DNA from: Leptolinea sp964420995
Lineage (GTDB): Bacteria > Chloroflexota > Anaerolineae > Anaerolineales > Anaerolineaceae
Reading direction: 5' to 3'
Assembly: GCA_964420995.1 (NCBI GenBank)
Contig: CAYQUX010000009.1
Coordinates: forward strand, 62,001 to 126,000
DNA: 64,000 bases
Shown here: positions 41,590-50,619 of the stretch, one piece after another
Layout of the letters: each line of letters opens with the position of its first letter
How positions within the stretch are numbered: the stretch's first letter is position 1
Position numbers and translations under genes: made by a program
The notes under the pieces: generated by a model
Database searches by the model: none
What the model was told of the DNA's origin: nothing
What the model saw: the letters and a program-made list of their open reading frames with translations, nothing else

Positions 41590-41623
41590 CCCTTGTCATG
41601 AAAGAGTGACATGGGTTTTCTTT
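41590..41623 (+). terminator. Expression-platform hairpin overlapping the sortase start codon
   Basis: Stem CCCTTGTCA / TGACATGGG (one T-T mismatch) with loop TGAAAGAG, followed by TTTTCTTT. The right arm contains the ATG at 41611-41613 and the purine-rich AAAGAG lies in the loop. Folding would end transcription and also hide the start codon. Confidence 0.7.
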
Positions 41624-42261
41624 CCAAAATCTCCCGATTTTTCCTGACATCAATCACAGCCTTTGTGCTGGGGGTTCAATCTCCGGTTTTCACACTGGCT
41701 GTGGTTCCGGTGACCGGAACCGCGTTAGTCGCGGAGAACCGCATTACCGATACCGCGGTCATGCCGCTGCAGGATTTTATCGATCACGTCAAAAATGGCG
41801 ATAAAGGTAGCATCACCGGGTTGTATTCCGAGGAGACTTTCTCGCTGCGGGTGATGCAGCAGCCGTCCGGGAAACCCGGTTTTGTTTCACCGGTGGAAGG
41901 CATTGCCACCCAGTTTGGTATGGCATCCAAAAATAATGTAACCGGGATGCTGGCGCACAATTTCTCCTCAGGCCGTTTATTTTTTAATTTGACATCCGGC
42001 GATCAGGTGGATGTGATCTACGGCGACGGAACCGTTAAGGAATACCGGGTGGATGCGATCCGGCGTTTCCAGGCGTTATCCCCGAAGAGTTCGGCCAGCG
42101 AATTTGTTGACCTGGAAAGTGGAGAAAAACTGAGCGCCATCAACCTTTTCAACCGCATGTACGGCGGTCAGCACCATCTGACCCTGCAAACCTGCATTCA
42201 ACAGGGTGATGAAGATTCATGGGGTCGCATCTTTATCATCGCACAACCAATCGTGAATTAA
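41611..42261 (+). CDS. Sortase-like transpeptidase under c-di-GMP riboswitch control
   Basis: A 216-residue protein with an N-terminal signal/anchor (about 1-30) and a sortase-like C-terminal domain: catalytic His in MLAHNFSSGRLFFNL, then SGDQVDVIYGDGTVKEYRV, catalytic Cys in LTLQTCI and the Arg in SWGRIFIIAQ. Sortases join surface proteins to the envelope or polymerise pilins. The His site reads AHN, not the common GH, so this is a divergent class. The ATG is the only possible start in frame, as TGA precedes it by 9 bases. Regulation by two c-di-GMP riboswitches suggests a role in attachment or biofilm change (inference). Confidence 0.75.
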   Translation: MGFLSKISRFFLTSITAFVLGVQSPVFTLAVVPVTGTALVAENRITDTAVMPLQDFIDHVKNGDKGSITGLYSEETFSLRVMQQPSGKPGFVSPVEGIATQFGMASKNNVTGMLAHNFSSGRLFFNLTSGDQVDVIYGDGTVKEYRVDAIRRFQALSPKSSASEFVDLESGEKLSAINLFNRMYGGQHHLTLQTCIQQGDEDSWGRIFIIAQPIVN

Positions 42262-42285
42262 AAAGTCAATTAAAATCATCTGCCC

Positions 42286-42328
42286 GGGATGGGATTCTGG
42301 CAATTCACAGAGTCCCATCCCTTTTTTT
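42286..42328 (+). terminator. Rho-independent terminator after the sortase gene
   Basis: Stem GGGATGGGA..CTG / CAG..TCCCATCCC followed by seven T. Strong canonical terminator. Confidence 0.9.
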
Positions 42329-42338
42329 GATTGGTATA

Positions 42339-42366
42339 TGGTTCAACCGGCCTTACCTACTATAAT
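42339..42366 (+). promoter_or_regulatory. Possible promoter of the purine operon
   Basis: A perfect TATAAT lies at 42361-42366, between the sortase terminator and purB. The -35 region is poor (TGGTTC at 16 bases). The leader to the purB start would be about 55 bases, with no riboswitch recognised in it. Confidence 0.4.
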
Positions 42367-42428
42367 TACCCGCAGTAAATGACCCGGTGATGGCACCCGC
42401 GCGACCGGCGGATTGGAGGGAGATTCCT

Positions 42429-43817
42429 TTGGAAAATTTTGAGAATTATCTATCCCCATTTAGCTGGCGGTATGCCGGTGAGGAAATGCGATATATCTGG
42501 AGTGAAGCCCATAAACGTCGCCTGTGGCGGCGCATCTGGGTGGCTCTGGCGCGCGTGCAATCGGAATTTGGCCTGGTAACCCCCGCGCAGGTGGAGGAAC
42601 TGGCCGCGCATAAGGATGAGGTGGATATCCCGGCTGCGCTGAAATTGGAAGAAGAACTCCGGCATGACCTGATGGCCGAACTGAAAACCTTTGCCGCGCA
42701 GTGCCCAACTGCCGGTGGAATTATCCATCTTGGAGCTACCTCGATGGATATAGAGGATAACGCGGACGCTATTCGGCTGCGTCTGTCACTTGACCACATC
42801 ATTAAATCACTTGGCGAGATATTGGTGGCGCTGGCGAACCGTTTGGACGAAACAGCCGACCTGCCGGTGATGGCGTTCACCCACCTGCAACCGGCGGAAC
42901 CGTCAACCCTGGGGTACCGGCTTGCCATGTACGCCCAGGATCTGCTGGCTGATTGGACTTTCTTGAAACAGGTGCGCGATACAGTTCAGGGTAAGGGTTT
43001 CAAAGGCGCCGTCGGCACAGCAGCAGCTTATATTGACCTGATGGGTGAGGAGAATTACCGGCGGTTTGAATCCCGCCTCAGCGCCGAAGTGGAGCTGCCT
43101 TTCTATCCCGTCAGCACCCAGACGTATACCCGCAAGCAGGATTACACCGTGTTGAGCGCGTTGGCCGGGTTGGGGGAATCTCTTCACAAACTGGCTTTTG
43201 ACTTTCGGTTGCTGCAATCGCCGACTATCGGGGAGATCAGTGAACCGTTTGGAAAAAAACAGGTTGGTTCTTCGGCTATGCCGTTCAAACGCAATCCCAT
43301 CAACGCGGAAAAGATTAACTCGCTGACCCGCATGCTTTCCGTTTACCCGCAGGTGGCCTGGCAGAACGCGGCGGAATCCCTGCTGGAACGCACTCTGGAT
43401 GACAGCGCCAACCGGCGCATGATTTTGCCGGAGGCTTTCCTTATTTGCGACGAACTTCTTTCCGTCCTGCTTAAACTGGTCAGTGGAATGGTGATCCATC
43501 GCGAGGGTATTAAGCGTAATCTTGACACGTACGCGCCTTTTGCCTGCACCGAGCGGGTGATGATGGCTGTCGCGCGCCGTGGGGGCGACAGGCAGGTTGT
43601 GCATGAAATCCTGCGTGAACACGCGCTGACCGCCTGGCAGGCTGTTCAAAACGGACAACCCAATCCATTGGTCTCACTGTTGAAATCAGACACGCGTCTC
43701 ACGCGATATATCAGCCCTGAGGATATCGAACAACTGGCGGATGTAACGTCATACACGGGCATCGCTGGTTCGGCGGCCAGGGAACTGGCGGAAAGAATTC
43801 GATCGCGAATTGGGTGA
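42429..43817 (+). CDS. purB: Adenylosuccinate lyase
   Basis: A 462-residue fumarase/aspartase-superfamily lyase acting on SAICAR and adenylosuccinate. Landmarks: IIHLGATSMDIEDNAD, AFTHLQPAEPSTLGYRLAMY, and the signature loop GSSAMPFKRNPINAEKI containing the catalytic Ser. The TTG start is supported by GGAGGG (42415-42420) with 8-base spacing. The frame is open upstream to 42387. First gene of the ten-gene purine operon. Confidence 0.93.
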   Translation: MENFENYLSPFSWRYAGEEMRYIWSEAHKRRLWRRIWVALARVQSEFGLVTPAQVEELAAHKDEVDIPAALKLEEELRHDLMAELKTFAAQCPTAGGIIHLGATSMDIEDNADAIRLRLSLDHIIKSLGEILVALANRLDETADLPVMAFTHLQPAEPSTLGYRLAMYAQDLLADWTFLKQVRDTVQGKGFKGAVGTAAAYIDLMGEENYRRFESRLSAEVELPFYPVSTQTYTRKQDYTVLSALAGLGESLHKLAFDFRLLQSPTIGEISEPFGKKQVGSSAMPFKRNPINAEKINSLTRMLSVYPQVAWQNAAESLLERTLDDSANRRMILPEAFLICDELLSVLLKLVSGMVIHREGIKRNLDTYAPFACTERVMMAVARRGGDRQVVHEILREHALTAWQAVQNGQPNPLVSLLKSDTRLTRYISPEDIEQLADVTSYTGIAGSAARELAERIRSRIG

Positions 43818-43847
43818 TGCCCCGGCAAATAGAATAGAAGATTTGCG

Positions 43848-43861
43848 ATGACAATTGTCAT
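43848..43861. promoter_or_regulatory. Perfect palindrome ATGACAATTGTCAT upstream of purSL
   Basis: A 14-bp perfect palindrome in the purB-purSL gap. An 11-base partial copy, ACAATTGTCAT, recurs at 43917-43927. If PurSL starts at 43957 both copies are upstream of the gene and could be operator sites. Confidence 0.4.
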
Positions 43862-43956
43862 AAAAACCGTTGAGATTAGTCATGGTGTTTTCTGGACAAA
43901 TATCAATGGCGGCATTACAATTGTCATATCAAACTACCGGTCGGGGGTATCTTTCG

Positions 43957-46896
43957 TTGGAAAGCTCTACACAGACATTCCGCTTTGTTATCAGTCCGAA
44001 AACAAAAAATGACCCCCGCTCTGCTGGGTATATGGCAGATATTCGCGCCCTGGGGTTGATGGGCATTTCAGAAATTCAATGTTGTGACCTGTACTTTATT
44101 CGCGGGGAACTTTCCGCCGAGCAAGCCGGGGAGTTTGCCAACCGGGTATTGCTTGATCCGGTCACCCATAATGTGGAGACAGACCCCATCGGACTGTCTG
44201 CCGGAACCCGTGAGGTGATCACCGAACTCACATCAGGGCAGGGGATGATCGACGTGGCGCTGCGCCCGGGCGTCACTGACCCCGTAGCCGAGCAGATCAT
44301 CCGCGCCGCGACATTGATGGGTATTAAAAAAATAAACGCTGCCTCAACCGGGTTGCGTTTTTTTGTTAAAGGTGGGAATGTCACCGAAGCCCTGCTTCGC
44401 CAACTGGCGGAGCGTCTGTTGGTCAATCAGGTCATCCAACGCTACGCGATTGGACCGATCACCCCGTCGTTTGCCGACACAGCCGGCGCGAGCGGGGATG
44501 TCGAGATCATCCGGCTTCGGGGATTGGATGCCGACGCTCTGATGCGGGTTTCCACGCAGCGCAGGGCCGCCTTGAATCTGGAAGAGATGCGCGCCATTCA
44601 GACCTATTGCGACAGAGAACAGCGTGACCTGACCGATATGGAATTTGAAATGCTTGCCCAGACCTGGAGTGAGCATTGTGTGCATAAGACCTTCAAGGCG
44701 CAGGTAAATGTCGAACAGGATGGCGGAAATGACCATGCCATACCCGCAACCTATGATCACCTTTTCAATCAAACCATCCGGGCGGCGACAAAAGAGATCA
44801 ATGCCCCCTGGGTACGATCCGCGTTTAAAGAGAACGCGGGTATCGTCGATTTCGACGATCAATTTGAACTGTCTTTTAAAGTGGAAACCCACAACCATCC
44901 CTCGGCCATTGAGCCGTTCGGCGGGGCAAATACCGGCATTGGCGGGGTGATCCGCGACGTGATTGGCGTATCGGCCAAACCGATTGCTTCCACGGACGTA
45001 CTTTGTTTCGGCCCGCAGGATTTACGGCTTGAAGACCTGCCGGAAGGCGTGCTGCATCCCCGCCGTATTGCTTCCGGTGTGGTGGCCGGAATTGAGGATT
45101 ATGGAAACAAGATGGGTATTCCCACGGTCAACGGGGCGGTCTGGTATGACCCCGGTTACACCGCCAATCCGCTGGTATTCTGCGGGAGCGTTGGACTGGC
45201 CCCCCGCGGGTCAAACCCGCACGGTATTAAACCCGGCGACCGGATCATTCTGCTGGGCGGCAAGACCGGCCGCGACGGCCTGCGTGGGGCGACATTCTCG
45301 TCCATGGCCATGGATGCCCAGACAGGGGAGGTATCAGGTGCCTCGGTGCAGATCGGCGCGCCTATTGTGGAAAAAGGACTGGTGGATGTGCTGATGCCCG
45401 CGCGCGACAGGGGACTGTACCATGCCATCACGGATTGCGGCGCCGGCGGCCTGTCATCCGCCGTGGGAGAGATGGCCTCGGAATGCGGCGGGGATATTCA
45501 ACTGGACGATGTGCCACTGAAATACCCCGGTCTGGTTCCCTGGGAGATCTGGCTTTCGGAGGCTCAGGAACGCATGGTTGTGGCGGTTCCGGCAGAGAAC
45601 ATTGCCAGTCTGAAAACTTTATGCGATTTATATGACGTCGCGCTGACGGATATCGGCGAGTTCAACGCCAGCGGCCGCACGCGCGTCTTCTTTGGTGGAA
45701 AAGCAGTGCTGGATCTGGATAATGATTTCCTGCACAACGGCCTGCCGCAGCGCCGCTATACTGCCACACTGCGTTCGCCATTGTTCAAACCGGGTTGGAA
45801 AAATCCGAACAACCGGAATATAAAAATTGATTTTAGTATGTGCCTTTTGAAACTGCTCGCGCACCCCAATATTGCATCAAAAGAACACATCATACGGGTT
45901 TACGACCATGAAGTTCAGGGCGGCACGGTGGTTAAACCCCTGTGCGGTGTGATGCGCGACGGCCCCTCGGATGGCTGCGTGATCAAACCGGCAGCGGGAA
46001 AAGGCAGGCAGGCATTTGTGCTTTCCGCGGGTGTTAACCCGGAATACGGCAAACAGGCTCCTTATGAAATGACCCAACTGGTGATGGATGAGGCCATTCG
46101 CAACACGGTGTCCTGCGGGGCTGACCCTGCCCGCACGGCCGTTCTGGATAATTTTTGCTGGGGAGACCCGACCAGACCGGAGGTCATGGGTGATCTGGTG
46201 CTTTCCGCCCAGGCCTGTTATGACACGGCAAAACGTTATGGCACACCATTCATCTCAGGCAAGGATTCTTTCAACAACGAATACCTCACTTCTGACGACC
46301 TGCGCCAGTCCATTCCTCCCACGTTGCTGATCTCAGCCCTGGGATGGATGCCGGATTGGGAAATGGCTGTAACCATGGATGTGAAACAGGCTGGCGATGG
46401 ATTGTTCCTCGTGGGTGACTTCCAACCGGTCTTCGGGGGTAGTCATTTCAACCTGGCCAATCCAAAGGTGTCCGTGGAAGAAGGCGTTCCGGTATGCAGT
46501 CCGCGGAACCCTGAAGTGTATAAAGCTTTCCACGAGGCCGTGAAGGCGGGGCTGGTGAAAGCCTGTCACGATTTGAGTGAAGGCGGACTGGCGGTGACAG
46601 CCGCTGAAATGATGATCGCCGGACGCAGGGGAATTACCCTCGATCTGGTTGACCCTGACGATCCAGTCCGTCAATTGTTTGGTGAGACGAGTGGATGCCT
46701 GCTGGTTGAAGTCTCGGGAGATCATCTGGCGGCCTTTCAACAGATATTTGAAAACCTTCCCTGCCGTCTGCTTGGGCATGTGGAGCAGGAACCGGTGTTG
46801 CGGGTAACGTCCAATGGAATTGACCTGCTCAAAAGTACGGTTCCTCGATTATTGGCTGCCTGGAAAGACGGCAACATTGAAACGGAGGCGGCATGA
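43957..46896 (+). CDS. purL: Phosphoribosylformylglycinamidine synthase with two N-terminal PurS-like domains
   Basis: About 979 residues. Two PurS-like domains come first (FRFVISPKTKNDPRSAGYM, then MIDVALRPGVTDPVAEQII), followed by the PurL catalytic region: AQTWSEHCVHKTFKA, KVETHNHPSAIEPFGGANTGIGG, GGKTGRDGLRGATFSS, and CHDLSEGGLAVTAAEM. It forms FGAM from FGAR with ammonia from PurQ. TTG 43957 gives a normal PurS N-terminus and has GGGGGT at 9-base spacing; the frame is open to 43870 (ATG 43882 and 43903 are alternatives), but the extra residues look non-coding. Overlaps purQ by 4 bases. Confidence 0.93.
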   Translation: MESSTQTFRFVISPKTKNDPRSAGYMADIRALGLMGISEIQCCDLYFIRGELSAEQAGEFANRVLLDPVTHNVETDPIGLSAGTREVITELTSGQGMIDVALRPGVTDPVAEQIIRAATLMGIKKINAASTGLRFFVKGGNVTEALLRQLAERLLVNQVIQRYAIGPITPSFADTAGASGDVEIIRLRGLDADALMRVSTQRRAALNLEEMRAIQTYCDREQRDLTDMEFEMLAQTWSEHCVHKTFKAQVNVEQDGGNDHAIPATYDHLFNQTIRAATKEINAPWVRSAFKENAGIVDFDDQFELSFKVETHNHPSAIEPFGGANTGIGGVIRDVIGVSAKPIASTDVLCFGPQDLRLEDLPEGVLHPRRIASGVVAGIEDYGNKMGIPTVNGAVWYDPGYTANPLVFCGSVGLAPRGSNPHGIKPGDRIILLGGKTGRDGLRGATFSSMAMDAQTGEVSGASVQIGAPIVEKGLVDVLMPARDRGLYHAITDCGAGGLSSAVGEMASECGGDIQLDDVPLKYPGLVPWEIWLSEAQERMVVAVPAENIASLKTLCDLYDVALTDIGEFNASGRTRVFFGGKAVLDLDNDFLHNGLPQRRYTATLRSPLFKPGWKNPNNRNIKIDFSMCLLKLLAHPNIASKEHIIRVYDHEVQGGTVVKPLCGVMRDGPSDGCVIKPAAGKGRQAFVLSAGVNPEYGKQAPYEMTQLVMDEAIRNTVSCGADPARTAVLDNFCWGDPTRPEVMGDLVLSAQACYDTAKRYGTPFISGKDSFNNEYLTSDDLRQSIPPTLLISALGWMPDWEMAVTMDVKQAGDGLFLVGDFQPVFGGSHFNLANPKVSVEEGVPVCSPRNPEVYKAFHEAVKAGLVKACHDLSEGGLAVTAAEMMIAGRRGITLDLVDPDDPVRQLFGETSGCLLVEVSGDHLAAFQQIFENLPCRLLGHVEQEPVLRVTSNGIDLLKSTVPRLLAAWKDGNIETEAA

Positions 46897-47672
46897 AACC
46901 CAGAGCCATGATCCTCTTCGCCTCCGGCACGAACCGGGATAATGACGCGGCAGCCGCCATTGAACTGGCCGGCGCGGCTCCTGAAATCTTCCCCATTCGC
47001 CACCTGTATGAAAACCGCCTGAACTGGGCCGACTACCAGATGCTGGTTGTTCCCGGCGGTTTTTCGTACGCTGATGCGCTTGGGGCGGGGCGCCTGTTCG
47101 CCCTTGACCTTTCAACCTATTTTGCCGACCAGGTTCAGGCATTTCTGTCTGCCGGCAAACCGATCATCGGCATATGCAACGGATTTCAGGCGTTGGTAAA
47201 AGCCGGCATTCTGCCGGAAGCCCAACCCGACGGTGAACCGCCGAAGGCAACGCTGACCTTCAACCAGAGCAATCATTTTGAATGCCGGTGGGTCACTTTA
47301 AAGCCGGTCTCTCAAAAATGTATCTGGACGCAGGGACTGTCGGAATTGATCGATTGTCCGGTGGCACACGGCGAGGGGAATTTTCAGGTAGGCGTCACGG
47401 CTTACGCCGAAAACCTGTATTCCACCGATCAGGTCGCCCTGCTCTATGTTCACCCGGATGGCAGCCCGGCGCAGGGCGCGTACCCGCACAACCCCAACGG
47501 ATCGGTGTTGGATATTGCCGGTTTATGCAATCCACAGGGTAATGTGCTGGGATTGATGCCTCACCCTGAAAACAATGTGTTTCCTTTCCAGCCACCTGAC
47601 CGGGCAAACCGCCAGAACTTTTCCGGCTTGCCGTTATTTATCAATGGTGTGCGCTTTGCCAGCGAACTATAA
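46893..47672 (+). CDS. purQ: Phosphoribosylformylglycinamidine synthase glutaminase subunit
   Basis: A 259-residue class I glutamine amidotransferase. Nucleophile Cys in GICNGFQAL (near 94), catalytic His/Glu in MPHPEN (near 222), and oxyanion strand VVPGGFSYADALGAGRLFA. It passes ammonia to the PurL chain; the ATGA overlap with purL fits subunits made in equal amounts. Confidence 0.95.
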   Translation: MKPRAMILFASGTNRDNDAAAAIELAGAAPEIFPIRHLYENRLNWADYQMLVVPGGFSYADALGAGRLFALDLSTYFADQVQAFLSAGKPIIGICNGFQALVKAGILPEAQPDGEPPKATLTFNQSNHFECRWVTLKPVSQKCIWTQGLSELIDCPVAHGEGNFQVGVTAYAENLYSTDQVALLYVHPDGSPAQGAYPHNPNGSVLDIAGLCNPQGNVLGLMPHPENNVFPFQPPDRANRQNFSGLPLFINGVRFASEL

Positions 47673-47686
47673 GTGAGGAGGAAGAT

Positions 47687-48664
47687 TTGCCCGTATCCGA
47701 TATCGATATTCGAGCTTTGATACCCGGGGCGTACTCGGCAAGTGATATTCCCCTGCCCGGACGACATTCCGGCAAGGTGCGCGACTGGTATTCCCTGCCT
47801 GATCGCAAGCGGCTGATCGTAACCACCGACCGACTTTCCGCTTTTGACCGCAACCTGGCCGTTGTTCCATACAAAGGGCAATTGCTCAACGAACTGGCCG
47901 CTTTCTGGTTTGACCAGACGGCCGGGATCATCCCCAACCATATCCTCTCCATGCCGGATCCAAACGCGATTGAAGTGGTGGAAGTTACTCCATTCCCGGT
48001 GGAGGTGATTGTACGTGGATACATCACCGGGGTGACTACTACAGCTTTATGGTATCGCTATTCCATGGGCGAGCGCAACATCTATGGATATGACTTTCCG
48101 GATGGTTTGAAAAAAAATCAACGATTGCCAGAACCGATCATTACCCCTACCACGAAGGGCGGAATCACCGGTCATGATGAGCGCCTGACCTGTTCCGAGG
48201 TGGTGGACAGGGGCTATATGGACGCGCAAAGTTGGGATCAAATTCAGGCTGCCGCGCTATCCATGTTCCAGCTGGGTCAGGAGATTGCCAACCGGGCCGG
48301 TATCATTCTGGTGGATACCAAATACGAATTCGGGCGTGACGCCGATGGCCGTGTGTTGCTGATCGACGAGGTGCATACCCCGGATTCTTCCCGATTCTGG
48401 AAAAAAGACACCTACGAAGAACGCATGGCAGCCGGTGATGAACCGGAGAATTTCGATAAAGAATTCATCCGCCTGTACTACGCCGAAAAGGGCTACCGGG
48501 GTGACGGGGAACCCCCGGCGGTGGGAACCGAGCTCTGGGTGCAGACCTGCCGCCGCTATATGCAGATTTATGAAATGCTGACCGGCCGGGATTTTGAACC
48601 GGCTGACTACCCGGTTAACGCGCGGCTGCTCAATAACCTGCGCCTGAGGGGTATGATCTCATGA
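47687..48664 (+). CDS. purC: SAICAR synthetase (long, ADE1-like form)
   Basis: A 325-residue enzyme joining CAIR and aspartate. Seen: GKVRDWYSLPD (P-loop strand), TDRLSAFDRN, VEVIVRGYITG, LVDTKYEFG and LLIDEVHTPDSSRFW. The length and the interior insertions match the yeast Ade1-like group, not the short 240-residue bacterial form. TTG start, with GAGGAGGA 4 bases before it. Overlaps purE by 4 bases. Confidence 0.95.
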   Translation: MPVSDIDIRALIPGAYSASDIPLPGRHSGKVRDWYSLPDRKRLIVTTDRLSAFDRNLAVVPYKGQLLNELAAFWFDQTAGIIPNHILSMPDPNAIEVVEVTPFPVEVIVRGYITGVTTTALWYRYSMGERNIYGYDFPDGLKKNQRLPEPIITPTTKGGITGHDERLTCSEVVDRGYMDAQSWDQIQAAALSMFQLGQEIANRAGIILVDTKYEFGRDADGRVLLIDEVHTPDSSRFWKKDTYEERMAAGDEPENFDKEFIRLYYAEKGYRGDGEPPAVGTELWVQTCRRYMQIYEMLTGRDFEPADYPVNARLLNNLRLRGMIS

Positions 48665-49146
48665 AACCATTACTGGTGATCCTGATGGGATCCAAAGCAG
48701 ACCTGGGGCACGCCGGGAAGATTGCTGAAGCGGCAAAACCATTCGGCATGGATGTTGAAATGCGTATTGGCTCCGCGCATAAGACGCCCGCTCTCGTTTT
48801 ATCTATGCTGGCCGCCTATGAGGTTGATCCAAGACCGAAAGTGTATGTCACCGTGGCGGGGCGCAGCAATGCATTGTCCGGTTTTGTGGATGGGGCCGTA
48901 GCCAGTCCGGTGATTGCCTGCCCACCATACTCTGAAAAATTCTCGGGTGCCGACTTGTACTCTTCGGTGAGCATGCCTTCCGGTATTGCCCCGGCGCTGG
49001 TGCTAGAGCCGGCCAACGCGGCTTTGCTGGCAGCCAAAATATTTGGACTGGCCAATCCGGGTGTGCGTGACGCGGTGAGTGCCTTACAAAAGGTGAATCA
49101 GGAATTGATCGCGGCGGATGACGCGGAGATTTGCACGAAAAACTGA
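48661..49146 (+). CDS. purE: AIR carboxylase, class II PurE (PAICS-like)
   Basis: A 161-residue PurE. The sequence VILMGSKADLGHAGKI, IGSAHKTPA, VTVAGRSNAL, PVIACPPYS and MPSGIAPALVLEP parallels the carboxylase half of animal PAICS (VVVLMGSTSDLGH, VAVAGRSNGL, PVISCPP, LPSGLGC). Class I PurE would instead show GGAAHLPGM. Class II enzymes carboxylate AIR directly with CO2, so no PurK is needed; no purK is seen in the operon. purC and purE overlap by 4 bases. Confidence 0.9.
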   Translation: MKPLLVILMGSKADLGHAGKIAEAAKPFGMDVEMRIGSAHKTPALVLSMLAAYEVDPRPKVYVTVAGRSNALSGFVDGAVASPVIACPPYSEKFSGADLYSSVSMPSGIAPALVLEPANAALLAAKIFGLANPGVRDAVSALQKVNQELIAADDAEICTKN

Positions 49147-49182
49147 TGTAGACCGGGATTGGTCTGGAAGTGATGGCGGACG

Positions 49183-50601
49183 ATGAGAACAACAATGGAT
49201 GAATCTCCCAGGGAAGAATGCGGTGTTCTGGGAATTTTCGCGCCGCAGGAAGATGTGGCCCGTCTGGCGTACTTTGGCCTTTCCGCTCTGCAGCACCGCG
49301 GACAGGAAGCCGCCGGTCTCGCTGTCTCCGACGGGCAGACCATCCGGCTGCACAAGGATGTCGGTCTGGTCTCACAGGTTTTTGATCCCTTCAGTATTTC
49401 ACTGATCAAAGGTGATTTCGCCATCGGGCACACCCGCTATTCCACCACCGGTTCATCTTCCGCGCGCAACGCGCAGCCCTTCCTTATTGACACACAATAC
49501 GGACCCATTGCGCTGGCGCACAATGGAAATTTGGTCAACGCGCCGGAATTGCGCGACCACCTGATGCGCAAAGGCATCGGCCTGACCTCCACCTCCGATT
49601 CGGAGATTATGACCATGATGCTGGCCTGTTCGCAGGGGGATACCTGGTTTGAGCGCCTGAAGGATGCCATTCTTCACTGGCAGGGCGCCTTTTCTCTGGT
49701 GATCCTTACCCGCGACCAGGTATTTGCCGTGCGCGACCCGTGGGGATTCCACCCGTTGAACGTGGGCATGCTGCCCGGCGGGGGGCATGTGGCCGCGTCG
49801 GAAGTCGGCGCGCTGCGCACGCTGGGCTGCGAAGCCTACCGTGAGGTGCAGCCGGGAGAGATCATCGCGTTAAGCAACACCGCCATGACGTCCTTCCAGG
49901 CGATAAAACCATTGGAACGTACCGCCTGTTGCACCTTTGAACACATCTATTTCTCGCGGCCGGATAATATTTTCAACGGGCAAAGTGTTCACGCCGTCAG
50001 GCAGCGCCTGGGCGCCAATCTGTTCAGGGAAGCCCCGGCGGAGGCGGATGTGGTCATTCCAGTTCCGGATTCGTCCATCCCGGCAGCCATCGGGTACACG
50101 AATGCCTCAGGTATTCCGTACAACGACGGATTCATCAAAAACCGCTATATCGGCCGCACATTTATTGAACCGAGTGATTCCCAACGCAAGCTGGGAATCG
50201 CTCTTAAATACAACGTAATTCTGGAAAATCTGGTGAACAAACGGGTGGTGGTGATCGACGATTCGATCGTGCGCGGAAACACCACCGGCCCGCTGCTTCA
50301 GTTGTTGAAATCGGCGGGAGTCAAGGAAGTACATCTGCGCATCACCTGTCCGCCCATCAAGCACCCCTGCTTCATGGGGATCGATATGGGTACCTATGAC
50401 GAATTGATCGGTCACCGAATGACCGTACCAGAGATCTGCGGGCATGTGGGAGCAGACAGCCTGGCCTACCTGTCGCTGGATGGCATGATGGAGGCCATAG
50501 GGCCATCGGACGGCTACTGCAATGCCTGTTTCACGGGGGAGTATCCCCTGCCGGTCACAGAGGGATTAACCAAAATGGGGTTCGAACAATCCATTGGATA
50601 A
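49183..50601 (+). CDS. purF: Amidophosphoribosyltransferase (Fe-S type)
   Basis: A 472-residue glutamine-PRPP amidotransferase, the committed step of purine synthesis. Catalytic Cys13 follows a short propeptide (EECGVLGIF). PRPP loop VVVIDDSIVRGNTTGP. The 4Fe-4S ligand cysteines of the B. subtilis type are plausible at CTFEHIYFSR, HPCFMGID and YCNACFTGEYP, so the enzyme is probably oxygen sensitive. ATG 49183 is used; ATG 49195 is possible. Confidence 0.95.
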   Translation: MRTTMDESPREECGVLGIFAPQEDVARLAYFGLSALQHRGQEAAGLAVSDGQTIRLHKDVGLVSQVFDPFSISLIKGDFAIGHTRYSTTGSSSARNAQPFLIDTQYGPIALAHNGNLVNAPELRDHLMRKGIGLTSTSDSEIMTMMLACSQGDTWFERLKDAILHWQGAFSLVILTRDQVFAVRDPWGFHPLNVGMLPGGGHVAASEVGALRTLGCEAYREVQPGEIIALSNTAMTSFQAIKPLERTACCTFEHIYFSRPDNIFNGQSVHAVRQRLGANLFREAPAEADVVIPVPDSSIPAAIGYTNASGIPYNDGFIKNRYIGRTFIEPSDSQRKLGIALKYNVILENLVNKRVVVIDDSIVRGNTTGPLLQLLKSAGVKEVHLRITCPPIKHPCFMGIDMGTYDELIGHRMTVPEICGHVGADSLAYLSLDGMMEAIGPSDGYCNACFTGEYPLPVTEGLTKMGFEQSIG

Positions 50602-50619
50602 CAAAGAAGGAGTTTCGCC

